59,895 nt of DNA from a virus. Of the stretch, positions 23,303 through 30,754 are shown piece after piece. Within the stretch, counting starts at the first letter, position 1; every line of letters begins with the position of its first letter. The translations under genes and the position numbers were made by a program. The notes under the pieces are model-generated. The model saw only the letters and a list, made by a program, of their open reading frames with translations. It was not told where the DNA came from and did not search any database. The stretch is from IMG/VR virus record IMGVR_UViG_3300044799_000410, positions 1-59,895 of that record. One strand, 5' to 3'.

Positions 23303-24318
23303 TTTTGCTGGGCAATCAATGCTTCGCGGCATATCCCATCGGTCAGGTAGACGTATGATTTCCCCGCGCCGACGAGTATCCATGTTTTGTCCGTTGGCTT
23401 GTCTATTGCTTCCTCCAGATATTTTGGATTGAGAATTACATCAACGTCTGCCCCGGAGTGATAATAACCAGAGATAATCTTGCCGGTGGACATGGTTTCA
23501 TCATCACTATATTGTGATACTTCAAAGGCATATTCAATGTTGCCATTGAAAGACAGATGCAGGGAGGATTTCATCTTCTTTGCACGGTTACAGACCTTCA
23601 AGAGATCACGTAAAGCAGCCGCGCTGAGGTGGACGATTGTATTCTGTGCCCGCCGTGCTGAGGCGAGCAGGGTTTCAACCTGCTCCCGCCGCGGATACTC
23701 GCGCTGTTCCAAATCACGCCGGTAATGAATACGGTAGCCATCGGTGGCGATATTTCCTCCGACTTTCCCGAAGTCAGGCCGCACTGGGTCTTTGGATACG
23801 GCGCGCTGTAGCCAGGGATCAGGAATATATCGCGGCTCGACTGGTTCGGCCTGCCAGGCGGCGACTGTCTGTACATGAGCCACGCGTGGCACATGAGCCG
23901 CGCGCGCCACATCTTCAACCGGTTTGGCGCGTAGGAAGGCTTTCCAGGAGTCATGCGTGGTACAGGATGTGCCAGGTGCAGATTCCCACAGATAATATCC
24001 GGTGCAGATGATTGCTCTGCCCATGATCGCGCTGTTGGAATTATTCTGATATAGGGTATTCTTGCTGGGGGTGAGAATGAAAGAGGATTCCCCGCCATGA
24101 GCCGCGCGCGGCACCCGCAGACGAAGCAGGTCGATGAAAGTAGCCGCATGGACGGCAGAAATCCCGCCGTCGAAGCTGATACGGTCGGCCGGCTTTTCCT
24201 TGTCCGCCTTGAGCGCTTTATTGAGTGTCCCAATGGCGGCCAACATGGAGAGAGGTAGAAACTCAATTGCGCCTCCCTCACGCGGTCGGTATCCGGTGCT
24301 AAATGGAATGATGGTCAT
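23299..24318 (-). CDS. Possible DNA sliding clamp (DnaN)-like protein
   Basis: 339 residues from ATG 24318 with GGAAGG upstream. The C-terminal ~115 residues (H-L-S-A-A-A-L-R-D-L-L, a central S-F-N-G-N-I-E-Y-A-F-E-V, then I-L-N-P-K-Y-L-E-E-A-I and a late Y-L-T-D-G-I-C-R-E-A-L-I) follow the order of beta-clamp domains, including the N-P-K-Y-L phrase typical of them. The N-terminal half is less clear. Two copies of a GC-rich palindrome are embedded, adding A-R-A-A-H and P-R-V-A-H peptides near the middle, plus one more upstream. A processivity role would suit a phage using host polymerase; assignment is tentative. Confidence 0.4.
   Translation of the reverse strand: MTIIPFSTGYRPREGGAIEFLPLSMLAAIGTLNKALKADKEKPADRISFDGGISAVHAATFIDLLRLRVPRAAHGGESSFILTPSKNTLYQNNSNSAIMGRAIICTGYYLWESAPGTSCTTHDSWKAFLRAKPVEDVARAAHVPRVAHVQTVAAWQAEPVEPRYIPDPWLQRAVSKDPVRPDFGKVGGNIATDGYRIHYRRDLEQREYPRREQVETLLASARRAQNTIVHLSAAALRDLLKVCNRAKKMKSSLHLSFNGNIEYAFEVSQYSDDETMSTGKIISGYYHSGADVDVILNPKYLEEAIDKPTDKTWILVGAGKSYVYLTDGICREALIAQQN
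23877..23910. repeat. GC palindrome, two tandem copies
   Basis: GAGCCACGCGTGGCAC (23877-23892) and GAGCCGCGCGCGCCAC (23895-23910) sit 18 bp apart inside the clamp-like gene. The first has a perfect 12-bp palindromic core. Confidence 0.75.
24099..24114. repeat. GC palindrome copy
   Basis: GAGCCGCGCGCGGCAC with perfect 12-bp core (24101-24112), in frame inside the clamp-like gene where it encodes V-P-R-A-A-H. Confidence 0.8.
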
Positions 24319-24459
24319 ACTATTCCTTCCTTTCTTGGAATTTTGAATCCCGAAGGACATCGGGACGATGAAACGGGGGATATATCGGTCTCTGCCGATT
24401 GTCACGCCTGGGGCAAAGGGGCGGCGTTCCTGGCCTTCAATTGTCGCGCTAGACAAGCG

Positions 24460-24768
24460 TCAAGCGTCTTTTACTTCGATACCGGGGAATGCCAGCTCGA
24501 ACGATACGGCGTCCACATCGTCGAGCTTTTCGTACAGTTCGATGGCCTCATCGCGGGAGAGGGATATAAGGGTATCGCGTTCCCCTTGCCATTGAGTCAA
24601 ATTGACCTCGAAGTATGCGCCGCCAGGCGTGCGATAGAGAAACGTATTACGCCCGGATCGCTCGAAGTTGTGACCGTCCCAGTACGCATTATCTGCGATT
24701 AGGGTAGCGGTTTTGACGGAGTAACGCTTCCTGTCGATGATTCTGACAAAATCTGATGGTGCTTTCAT
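24460..24768 (-). CDS. Conserved-type phage/plasmid protein
   Basis: 102 residues from ATG 24768; the longer ORF start is out in non-coding DNA. The pattern (R-I-I-D-x-K-R-Y-S-V-K-T-A-T-L-I-A, then F-L-Y-R-T-P-G-G-A-Y-F-E-V and L-S-R-D-E-A-I-E-L-Y-E) is that of a small family found on mobile elements, with unknown function. Confidence 0.65.
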   Translation of the reverse strand: MKAPSDFVRIIDRKRYSVKTATLIADNAYWDGHNFERSGRNTFLYRTPGGAYFEVNLTQWQGERDTLISLSRDEAIELYEKLDDVDAVSFELAFPGIEVKDA

Positions 24769-24850
24769 GATGATAGTACCTTTCTGCTGGACTATGCCAA
24801 CGGCGAGAAGGCCCGGACTATGCCGGGGGGTGGAACTTGTGCCGCCCATT

Positions 24851-24883
24851 CTGCCCCCGTGCCACACAAGGGCACGGGGGCAG
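24851..24883. repeat. Perfect 13-bp hairpin in an intergenic gap
   Basis: CTGCCCCCGTGCC (24851-24863) and its exact complement (24871-24883) flank a 7-base loop. There is no T tract on either strand, so it is not a standard terminator. It lies between two - strand genes and may stabilise or attenuate the mRNA. Confidence 0.7.
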
Positions 24884-24892
24884 GCGGGGAAG

Positions 24893-25177
24893 TCAAATAT
24901 TGAGCCACCAGGGAACGTCATTATATCCCTCGTAAAGGTTGACCGGGTCCTCCAGGGGATCGCCCGGTTGCTTATCCTGTGGGACCTCCGGTAATTCTTC
25001 CCGTGAGCCGCGCGCGGCACCTGTCAGAATGGGAAGGGGCGCAACGGGTACACCTTGAGAGACTGCCAGCCTACGGCGGCGTTCTACTTTTGCCGCGTAG
25101 CGACTGCTCCCGGTCGGTATGCCGTCCGGGTTCTTGCCTTGCTTCTGTTCACGTGTGGGGCGTGGTTTCCGTGGCAT
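24893..25177 (-). CDS. Hypothetical protein carrying a palindrome copy
   Basis: 94 residues, GGAAGG ribosome-binding site before ATG 25177. Arg/Lys-rich N-terminus, Pro-rich middle, ending N-V-P-W-W-L-like aromatic residues. The palindrome at 25005-25020 is embedded and encodes G-A-A-R-G-S. Not recognised. Confidence 0.5.
   Translation of the reverse strand: MPRKPRPTREQKQGKNPDGIPTGSSRYAAKVERRRRLAVSQGVPVAPLPILTGAARGSREELPEVPQDKQPGDPLEDPVNLYEGYNDVPWWLNI
25005..25020. repeat. GC palindrome copy
   Basis: GAGCCGCGCGCGGCAC, identical to the copies at 24099 and 30986, inside the 24893 gene. Confidence 0.8.
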
Positions 25178-25180
25178 TGG

Positions 25181-25888
25181 TTACCTTCCTTCTACAAGGC
25201 GATTGTAAACGGCGCAGGCTTCAATATACTCTTGCGCAGCCTGCTCCGCGGCCGCCTCGGACTCGTCATCGTTCTTTGACTTTTCCAGGGCGTAGACTTC
25301 GGACTCGACATAGGGCAGGATTGCACCAAGTTTTTCCAGCAATTCCGGCGCGGCGGCGATCAGGCGGGCATTTGCGGCGAGTTCTTCAAGGGTAGGTTCG
25401 TTTTCCTCATCATACATCCCCGTCACGACGTTGCAGGGTTCGCCATTGCGTTGCGCTGTAATGTGAGTATCGCCGAATAAATCGTCAACATCCCACGGGC
25501 CGGGGGTGTGGGTGGGGACTTTCGAGGTATACACACACTTGACCGGCTGCCCGTCGATCACGTCCAGGGGATTCGCATCACAGCGAATCCAATACGCCCC
25601 GCTGCGTGAGGCGCGCGCGCCACCTTGTTCTAGCAGGGCGTAGACGCGACCGGGGAGACCAGTCAAACTCCGGGTGTGCATTTCGTCGGCTGTGTCCCTG
25701 TAGTGCTTTGCGCTGATGCGTGCCTGCTCGATTTCATCGGCGGTCGCATAGTGTGCCGCCGCGAGCTCATACCCGCCAACGACTCCCATCGATTCATCCC
25801 CATTGAAGTACGCCAACATTGCCATTGTGAGATTATTCAGGGCGGTGTTCTTGTCTGTGGCTTGTTCGTCGAATTCGGTTTGTGTCAT
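25181..25888 (-). CDS. Long HTPGPW-type protein
   Basis: 235 residues. The C-terminal half repeats the HTPGPW signature (H-T-P-G-P-W-D-V, H-I-T-A-Q-R-N-G, A-N-A-R-L-I-A-A-A-P-E-L-L) of the 18951 gene, here fused to a ~125-residue helical N-terminal domain. A palindrome copy lies at the domain boundary (25608-25623) and encodes G-A-R-A-S-R. The C-terminus is a Glu/Ala-rich helix. Function unknown. Confidence 0.65.
   Translation of the reverse strand: MTQTEFDEQATDKNTALNNLTMAMLAYFNGDESMGVVGGYELAAAHYATADEIEQARISAKHYRDTADEMHTRSLTGLPGRVYALLEQGGARASRSGAYWIRCDANPLDVIDGQPVKCVYTSKVPTHTPGPWDVDDLFGDTHITAQRNGEPCNVVTGMYDEENEPTLEELAANARLIAAAPELLEKLGAILPYVESEVYALEKSKNDDESEAAAEQAAQEYIEACAVYNRLVEGR
25608..25623. 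repeat. GC palindrome variant
   Basis: GAGGCGCGCGCGCCAC with 12-bp perfect core GGCGCGCGCGCC (25610-25621), inside the 25181 gene. Confidence 0.65.
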
Positions 25889-26097
25889 GGGTTTACCTTT
25901 CGAATCATCAGGTTATAGAATTCTGGACATGAAAGGGGCACTATCCCTTTCGTTTTACAATCTTTGAGGTACGGCCAATAATCCTCGACCAGGAAGGCTG
26001 TAGCCGGCCAAAAACCGCTACCCGTTGAAAGTAGCAGGGGTTGCTGTGTGCCTCGTGGGTGTCTCTTTGACCATTTCACGTGTTGATCGTAGGACAT
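25885..26097 (-). CDS. Hypothetical protein
   Basis: 70 residues, ATG 26097; its stop overlaps the next start. Basic start, Trp/Tyr-rich middle, one C-P pair. Not recognised. Confidence 0.5.
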   Translation of the reverse strand: MSYDQHVKWSKRHPRGTQQPLLLSTGSGFWPATAFLVEDYWPYLKDCKTKGIVPLSCPEFYNLMIRKVNP

Positions 26098-26429
26098 GAT
26101 GCCGCTTTCAGAATGTCACGCGCTGCGCTGATTTTCGGCGCTGCCTCCAGATAGTAAGCGGGGAGGCCGCGCGAGTTTAGTATTGAGGCCATAGCCTCGG
26201 CGTGGGTCGTCATTGCCTCCAGGGTCTCGACCAGGGCGGCGTGAGTGTTACAGGCACGAGTCATAAACTCCGCTGTCTCTCTGGTTTCCTTTCCGGTCAA
26301 ATGGTCTACCTCTCCGAGGGTTGCGACGTGACAATTACGCGCGTCTCGGATGTTGGCGGTAGTCCAGTCAGCGTATCCGTGGTAATTTTCCTGCATTGGT
26401 TGAATAGTATATGGGGTAGGACTGTGCAT
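26076..26429 (-). CDS. Phage protein related to the HTPGPW group
   Basis: 117 residues, AAGGAG before ATG 26429. D-A-R-N-C-H-V-A-T-L-G-E-V-D, then F-M-T-R-A-C-N-T-H-A-A-L-V-E-T-L-E-A-M are phrases from small phage proteins that share the A-C-N-x-H-x-x-L motif. It probably belongs with the two HTPGPW proteins. Unknown role. Confidence 0.6.
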   Translation of the reverse strand: MHSPTPYTIQPMQENYHGYADWTTANIRDARNCHVATLGEVDHLTGKETRETAEFMTRACNTHAALVETLEAMTTHAEAMASILNSRGLPAYYLEAAPKISAARDILKAASCPTINT

Positions 26430-26569
26430 AATTGACTCCTTCGTGTTACTCCACGATGGTTACCGTGGAGCGGATGAGCCCGGAAATGTGCCGCGCGCGG
26501 CTCCTGACCGGGACTAACATACTGGCGAAGAGGGCCGCCCATTCGATCACGATATAATATCGTTTTCAT
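26306..26569 (-). CDS. Doubtful small ORF carrying a palindrome copy
   Basis: 87 residues starting at ATG 26569, which makes an ATGA overlap with the upstream stop. About the first 46 codons occupy otherwise non-coding DNA and include the palindrome as E-P-R-A-A-H; the rest overlaps the 26076 gene out of frame. Coupling favours translation, overlap argues against it. Confidence 0.3.
   Translation of the reverse strand: MKTILYRDRMGGPLRQYVSPGQEPRAAHFRAHPLHGNHRGVTRRSQLCTVLPHILFNQCRKITTDTLTGLPPTSETRVIVTSQPSER
26488..26503. repeat. GC palindrome copy, reverse flank
   Basis: GTGCCGCGCGCGGCTC, the inverse orientation of the 24099 copy, in the gap before the 26076 gene. Confidence 0.75.
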
Positions 26570-27054
26570 TGTGGCACATCCCCGGTCAAATACTTCTCAA
26601 GGACAAGAACGCTGTTATGGATGTGATTGTCTCGCGTGGCGTCCTCTTCACACGCCTCATAATCTTTTTCTTCATCGGCTCGCAGATAGGCAACCACGGC
26701 CTCCAGGGAGATTTCTTCTCGCGGAGTCGGAGGCGGGCGAAGGCCCGGCATGATTGCTTTGACTTGAGCAAGGAAGAAGTCGACCAATCCTTGCTTGTCA
26801 AGCCACCACTGGATAAACCCTTCGTTATTCACAACGGCCACCCGCTGAATTTGCTCATGATATAGCAAGTCAGCAGCCCAGTCTTTCGCGGCCTCGTGAA
26901 ATTCGGTCATCCCCTCGTTTTTCCAGCCCGTACCGTCATCATATACGACGCGGTATCGAAGGGGCGGTTCGGGGGGCAAGCATCCGATTTCTTTTACATT
27001 ATCGAAGGGCAATTCTGGTTTGCACGTTGGGGGATATGCTGTACTCATGGTCAA
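26566..27054 (-). CDS. Hypothetical protein
   Basis: 162 residues, ATG 27054 overlapping the ArdC-like stop as ATGA, with CAGGAGG upstream. Pro-rich start, Trp-rich middle (D-W-A-A-D-L-L, I-Q-W-W-L-D), acidic end (E-E-K-D-Y-E-A-C-E-E-D). Not recognised. Confidence 0.55.
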   Translation of the reverse strand: MTMSTAYPPTCKPELPFDNVKEIGCLPPEPPLRYRVVYDDGTGWKNEGMTEFHEAAKDWAADLLYHEQIQRVAVVNNEGFIQWWLDKQGLVDFFLAQVKAIMPGLRPPPTPREEISLEAVVAYLRADEEKDYEACEEDATRDNHIHNSVLVLEKYLTGDVPQ

Positions 27055-27833
27055 AAGCCTCCTGATAATTCCGGGGATAGACTCCCGGCTTCTTGGGGGA
27101 ATATCAGATTCAATACTTGGTCGATGTGGTGTCCCGCTTTCATGATGGACTTGAGAGGGTCATCTGAAAACATCTTAAGATATTGCCACGTTGTGCCCGT
27201 ATAGTCGTAACCGTAAAGAGTCGCTAATACACAAGCGGTAAATTCGGCGACAGTCTCTTTATATGAGGTCGACCGGGTTTTATAGTCCGGGTCTGTTTTC
27301 TCGTGCGCAGCGTGTGCGAGTTCGTGCCAGAATACCCGCGGGTCATCTGTACCCAGGTTTAGCTTATCCTTGCCATAATCCCCCAGGCGGTCAGGTGCGA
27401 CGGGCTCGAAAGAGACGGATATACCCAGGCGGGCGGCTACATCATACAGGGGCGGGAGTTCTCGCGGCGTCATATCATCCGGGAGGGGTTCGCCCTCGGT
27501 CGTGTCAATGGGGAATACTGCGACCGGAAAGAATCCGATTAACTTGCTTTTCCCCTCGATGCTTTTGTCATCCTTGACCATACGAGGGGCCCATATAAAG
27601 ATTCCATGTGTCCCGGTTTTGACTTGTCGTTTTACTTCCTGCCAGGCATGAAATCCGCGAGCGTTCAGCGTGCGAGCCTGGACATAGGCGAGCATTTTAT
27701 TGCCCATCGACCAAGAGGCGGAAGGCCATGAGGCCGGAATCTGGAAGGCGATTATCTTGACAAGTTCGGACAATTCGCCAGTCTCAAATTTACGGACAAC
27801 CTCCTGCATTGCCCTGTCTGCTTTTGGAGTCAT
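27051..27833 (-). CDS. ardC: ArdC-like antirestriction protein
   Basis: 260 residues. The N-terminal ~120 residues fit the ArdC single-strand-DNA-binding domain (S-W-S-M-G-N-K-M-L, A-R-G-F-H-A-W, G-T-H-G-I-F-I-W-A-P). The C-terminal domain has a zinc-protease motif H-E-L-A-H (about 170-174) with a downstream E-T-V-A-E-F helix, as in zincin-like ArdC C-termini. ArdC proteins protect incoming DNA from type I and II restriction. Full-length by eye. AGGAGG lies 9 bases before ATG 27833, after a repeated hairpin leader. Confidence 0.8.
   Translation of the reverse strand: MTPKADRAMQEVVRKFETGELSELVKIIAFQIPASWPSASWSMGNKMLAYVQARTLNARGFHAWQEVKRQVKTGTHGIFIWAPRMVKDDKSIEGKSKLIGFFPVAVFPIDTTEGEPLPDDMTPRELPPLYDVAARLGISVSFEPVAPDRLGDYGKDKLNLGTDDPRVFWHELAHAAHEKTDPDYKTRSTSYKETVAEFTACVLATLYGYDYTGTTWQYLKMFSDDPLKSIMKAGHHIDQVLNLIFPQEAGSLSPELSGGF
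27058..27091 (-). promoter_or_regulatory. Repeated hairpin + ribosome-site leader, copy 1
   Basis: On the - strand a CCGGG/CCCGG hairpin with 8-base loop is followed by CAGGAGG, upstream of the 27054 gene and inside the end of the ArdC-like gene. Closely similar to 27843-27877. Confidence 0.5.
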
Positions 27834-27842
27834 CGTTTGCTA

Positions 27843-27877
27843 CCTCCTGAATGATTCCGGGGGTGGATTCCCGGCTT
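27843..27877 (-). promoter_or_regulatory. Repeated hairpin + ribosome-site leader, copy 2
   Basis: Same layout as copy 1 (CCGGG hairpin, 8-base loop, then CAGGAGG), upstream of the ArdC-like gene. Confidence 0.5.
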
Positions 27878-27881
27878 GCGG

Positions 27882-28097
27882 TTAGAACGTGTAATCGTTT
27901 TCAATGATAGGTACGCCGCATAACGAGGTAAAACGGCGCGTCGTTTTCTGAACTGCTAGCCGCTCGATTCTCACCAGGGAGGAATCGGTCAGGGTATACA
28001 CAGCTTGCGATTGTCTCCGGTCTGTAATGGTGATCGCTATTCGTTGTCCTGTTCTTTGTGCGCCCGTGGTTCGCTGTGTTCTGATTTTCCGTATCAT
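27882..28097 (-). CDS. Small hypothetical protein
   Basis: 71 residues from ATG 28097, which follows a very strong ribosome site (GGAGGTGAT). Arg- and Thr-rich beta-like sequence with no known motif. Spacing and ribosome site support translation. Confidence 0.5.
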   Translation of the reverse strand: MIRKIRTQRTTGAQRTGQRIAITITDRRQSQAVYTLTDSSLVRIERLAVQKTTRRFTSLCGVPIIENDYTF

Positions 28098-28104
28098 GGG
28101 AATC

Positions 28105-28140
28105 ACCTCCAGTATAGTTCCGGGAACGGGTATGCACCCG
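28105..28140 (-). promoter_or_regulatory. Repeated leader, diverged copy 3
   Basis: A GGGT/ACCC hairpin, then CCCGGAACTATACTGGAGG, which matches the right half of the other two leaders; upstream of ATG 28097. Confidence 0.4.
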
Positions 28141-28141
28141 A

Positions 28142-28342
28142 TTAGTAGTCTATCCCGGCCTCACGTGCATCAGCGCATGAGTCGCAGATATAACCGCTAC
28201 TATCCCCAGTCATAGGACGTTTGGCGTATCGCCACGCCCATACATTGCCACGGGTGGGTAATTTCCGCCTGCATTGCGCACACTTCCAAGCCGGGGGTAT
28301 AGTGTACTTAACATTATCGGAAATCTTCGGGTTGGTAGTCAT
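28142..28342 (-). CDS. Small zinc-finger protein
   Basis: 66 residues from ATG 28342 with GGAGA upstream. C-A-Q-C and C-D-S-C motifs give a zinc site with a basic, Trp/Arg-rich loop between. First gene of the - strand accessory operon. Confidence 0.55.
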   Translation of the reverse strand: MTTNPKISDNVKYTIPPAWKCAQCRRKLPTRGNVWAWRYAKRPMTGDSSGYICDSCADAREAGIDY

Positions 28343-28981
28343 GGGGGATGGTCTCCAGTCTAAAACCGTCTCACAGTGTCCCCGTCTAGGTCGTATGGGT
28401 ATCAGGGCACATGGGCGGATTGTCCTAGTCATGCCAGCCGGGGTAATCGTCCGTCACCGGCCAGCCTAAAGCATAGGCAGGCGGGGGATAGTCTCCCAGC
28501 CTGCCTGTATCATCCTTCTTTCAACCCCTCGGCGCGTCAGTCTCACATCCTGCCGCAACCGCTGATTATCTCATAGGTACACACTGTCGCCGCTCGTACT
28601 CTCGTGGCTCTATGAGCCACACCGGAAGTACGTGTCAGTACACTGCCCCCTGTCCGCCTGCCCACGGTATCCGGCTATCCCGTTACATCCATAGAGGGAT
28701 ATTTGCCGTCTGCGTACTCGTGTGTGCTACTAGTCCGTCACTAGCTCCGGGCCGTTCGCCGCCTGGTATCGTCATCCATCGTGCGGCGTAAGGTCTACGC
28801 GTCGCCCGGTCTACCCCCCGCCCGCTTCGCTTCGCTGGTCAGTTGTGCCGGGGCAGACTGCCCCGACCCCCGCTTCCAATGTAGCACGCCAGGGGAGGCA
28901 GTAACATTGCATTATCGTTGCAAAAGCGGCGACAAAATGGAGGGCCTTTGTCATATCTTCCAGGTGGTATAATCCCGGTCA
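28343..28981. other. 639-bp non-coding, hairpin-rich divergent region
   Basis: No convincing gene. It separates the - strand accessory operon from the + strand terminase operon. Stable inverted repeats: AGGCAGGC/GCCTGCCT (28475-28482 and 28499-28506), GTGGCTC/GAGCCAC with 3-base loop (28604-28620) and CGGGGCA/TGCCCCG with 3-base loop (28849-28865). Position next to the small terminase gene suggests a pac or cos site, or a structured RNA. No clear - strand promoter was found. Confidence 0.5.
28965..28973 (+). promoter_or_regulatory. Extended -10 promoter for the terminase operon
   Basis: TGGTATAAT, eight bases before ATG 28982; the predicted transcript has at most 1-2 leader bases and no ribosome site. 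Confidence 0.55.
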
Positions 28982-29731
28982 ATGACCTCTCTCTTACCTT
29001 CCCCCGCCGCTCTTGATCGACCAGTCGAGCAGACAATTACTATCCAGGACTTGCCCCCAAAACAAGCGGCGTTCCTTGTCGCTTATCTTGCTTGTCTCAA
29101 TGCGACCAGGGCTTACATGCAGGTATATCCAGATACCACATACGACGGCGCGCGCGCCTCGGCGGCTGCGCTCTTAGCAAATCTTAACATACGTGCCATA
29201 CTTCGGGCAGAACTCGACAAGCGGGCGATGGAGGTTGAAGAGATTATCGACCGGCTGGGAGAGATGGCAAGGGCGGACGCGTCCGAGTTCATCATCCTTG
29301 CCGAGGAACCAATCAGAGACAACAAGGGGGCAATAGTCATGAAGGATGGGCAGCCTCTCACGCATCAGGTTACACATATAGATGAGGAGATGCTAAAGAA
29401 GCGGGGGTATTTGGTCAAGGCGATCACCCCGGCTCGTGGTGGGGGGCTTCGTATCGAGATGTATAGCGCAAAGGATGCCCTCGATACCCTCGCCAGAATA
29501 AGGCGGCTTGTCCAGGACGCCCCACCTGGGCCTCCAGTCGAGGAGCATATACACATTTACCTGCCTGATAATCAACGTGACGCGCCCCAGGACGTGATCG
29601 AGGGGACGGTCAAGGACGCCCCGCCCGCTTTGCCTGCCAATAACAGCCCACAGGACGAGCCAGGAGAGGCGCAAGGGGAGGACAAGGGCATAGATACCCC
29701 CCCAATCAAGGGCGATATGCCTATTATATAG
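28982..29731 (+). CDS. terS: Terminase small subunit
   Basis: 249 residues. L-P-P-K-Q-A-A-F-L near residue 24, then N-A-T-R-A-Y, Y-D-G-A-R-A-S-A-A-A-L-L-A-N-L and the following helices match Terminase_2-type small subunits with an N-terminal DNA-binding helical domain. The C-terminal 70 residues are a Pro/Asp-rich tail. It binds the packaging site and recruits the large subunit; here that gene is 8 kb downstream, an unusually large separation filled by accessory genes. No ribosome-binding site. Confidence 0.8.
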   Translation: MTSLLPSPAALDRPVEQTITIQDLPPKQAAFLVAYLACLNATRAYMQVYPDTTYDGARASAAALLANLNIRAILRAELDKRAMEVEEIIDRLGEMARADASEFIILAEEPIRDNKGAIVMKDGQPLTHQVTHIDEEMLKKRGYLVKAITPARGGGLRIEMYSAKDALDTLARIRRLVQDAPPGPPVEEHIHIYLPDNQRDAPQDVIEGTVKDAPPALPANNSPQDEPGEAQGEDKGIDTPPIKGDMPII

Positions 29732-29910
29732 GCTTTGTTTGTGGTAAGTGCAATTACCGAAACCATACCGATTGCGTCCGATTAGCCAATTAGCCCCGGC
29801 GCATAGACGGCGGGCGGCGGCCCACCCCGAGGGGCATGTGCTAAAAGATATACTTTGGATCGAGTCCCTTCTCTCAAAATTAAAAAACAAGATTTGAACG
29901 AATTCTCTTG

Positions 29911-29919
29911 TGGTAAGAT
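29911..29919 (+). promoter_or_regulatory. Extended -10 promoter
   Basis: TGGTAAGAT ends 6 bases before ATG 29926, placing the likely transcription start on the A of ATG. No ribosome site present. The gap 29732-29910 holds nothing else I can identify. Confidence 0.5.
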
Positions 29920-29925
29920 TGTCGC

Positions 29926-30696
29926 ATGAAAGTCTTATCACTTGGTTGGGGTGTGCAATCATTCACATTGGCAGCAATGGTTGCACTGGGAGATCTTGAA
30001 CCGATTGACGCGGCAATTCACGCAGACACTACCCATGAGAGCAGTTTGACTTACGCCTTCGCGAAACGATGGACGGACTGGCTGGAATCAAAGACACTCC
30101 TTACGCCTGGTGTAAAGGTTGTCACGGTAATCAGCAAGGATGCACAGACCATCAAACAAGTCGTTTCTCAGTGGACCGACATACCGGCTTTTACTTTCAA
30201 TGGGAGAACCAAAGGGCAACTGAGAAGGCAATGCACCCACCAGTGGAAGATTGTTGCTATTCGCCGCTGGTTGCAAGCGAACCGGAACGGGGAACCTATA
30301 GAGCAATGGATTGGGATAAGCACGGATGAAGTCGTGCGAATGAGACCGTCAGATGTGAAATATATCACTCACCGCTGGCCATTGATCGAAAAAGGGATGA
30401 GCCGGCATGATTGTGAATCCTGGCTGAAATCCCGCTGGCTTGAAATTCCGTCTAAATCTGCCTGCACGTTCTGCCCGTATCATAGTGTTGCAGAATGGCG
30501 CATGATAAAATCCATACCGCAAGATTGGGCAGAAGCCGTTGAGGTTGATTGCGCAATCCGTAAAGTTCGTCCCCCCTATGATTTGTTCGTCCACCCGGCC
30601 CGTGTCCCACTCACCCAGGTTGATTTGAGAACAGAGGAGCAAAAAGGTCAGATGAGACTATGGGATGAAGAATGTTCCGGTCTTTGTGGGTTGTAA
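29926..30696 (+). CDS. PAPS-reductase-like / adenine nucleotide alpha-hydrolase protein
   Basis: 256 residues. A PP-loop-like start (S-L-G-W-G-V-Q-S), H-A-D-T-T-H-E and T-Y-A-F fit the PAPS reductase/ATP pyrophosphatase-type fold that adenylates substrates. A Cys pair in C-T-F-C-P-Y-H near residue 180 and R-R-Q-C-T-H-Q-W-K near 101 could hold a metal or cluster. Relatives occur in many phages and some act on nucleic-acid or sulfur chemistry, but no reaction can be assigned. Likely translated from a leaderless mRNA. Confidence 0.65.
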   Translation: MKVLSLGWGVQSFTLAAMVALGDLEPIDAAIHADTTHESSLTYAFAKRWTDWLESKTLLTPGVKVVTVISKDAQTIKQVVSQWTDIPAFTFNGRTKGQLRRQCTHQWKIVAIRRWLQANRNGEPIEQWIGISTDEVVRMRPSDVKYITHRWPLIEKGMSRHDCESWLKSRWLEIPSKSACTFCPYHSVAEWRMIKSIPQDWAEAVEVDCAIRKVRPPYDLFVHPARVPLTQVDLRTEEQKGQMRLWDEECSGLCGL

Positions 30697-30720
30697 GTCT
30701 GGAGTAAGTCTGACTTTCCC

Positions 30721-30748
30721 TTGACAGGTGGGCAATTTCGGGTATACT
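30721..30748 (+). promoter_or_regulatory. Sigma70-type promoter
   Basis: TTGACA (30721-30726), 16-bp spacer, TATACT (30743-30748), ending 6 bases before ATG 30755. The transcript should begin at the ATG. Confidence 0.75.
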
Positions 30749-30754
30749 GAAATC

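Noticed and set aside
23598-24281. 227-codon - strand frame
   Set aside because: Out of frame with the clamp-like gene on the same strand, which has the better start and motifs.
29147-29158. Further GGCGCGCGCGCC palindrome in the small terminase gene
   Set aside because: Only the core matches; the flanks differ and the codons fit the conserved helix of the family, so it is probably chance.
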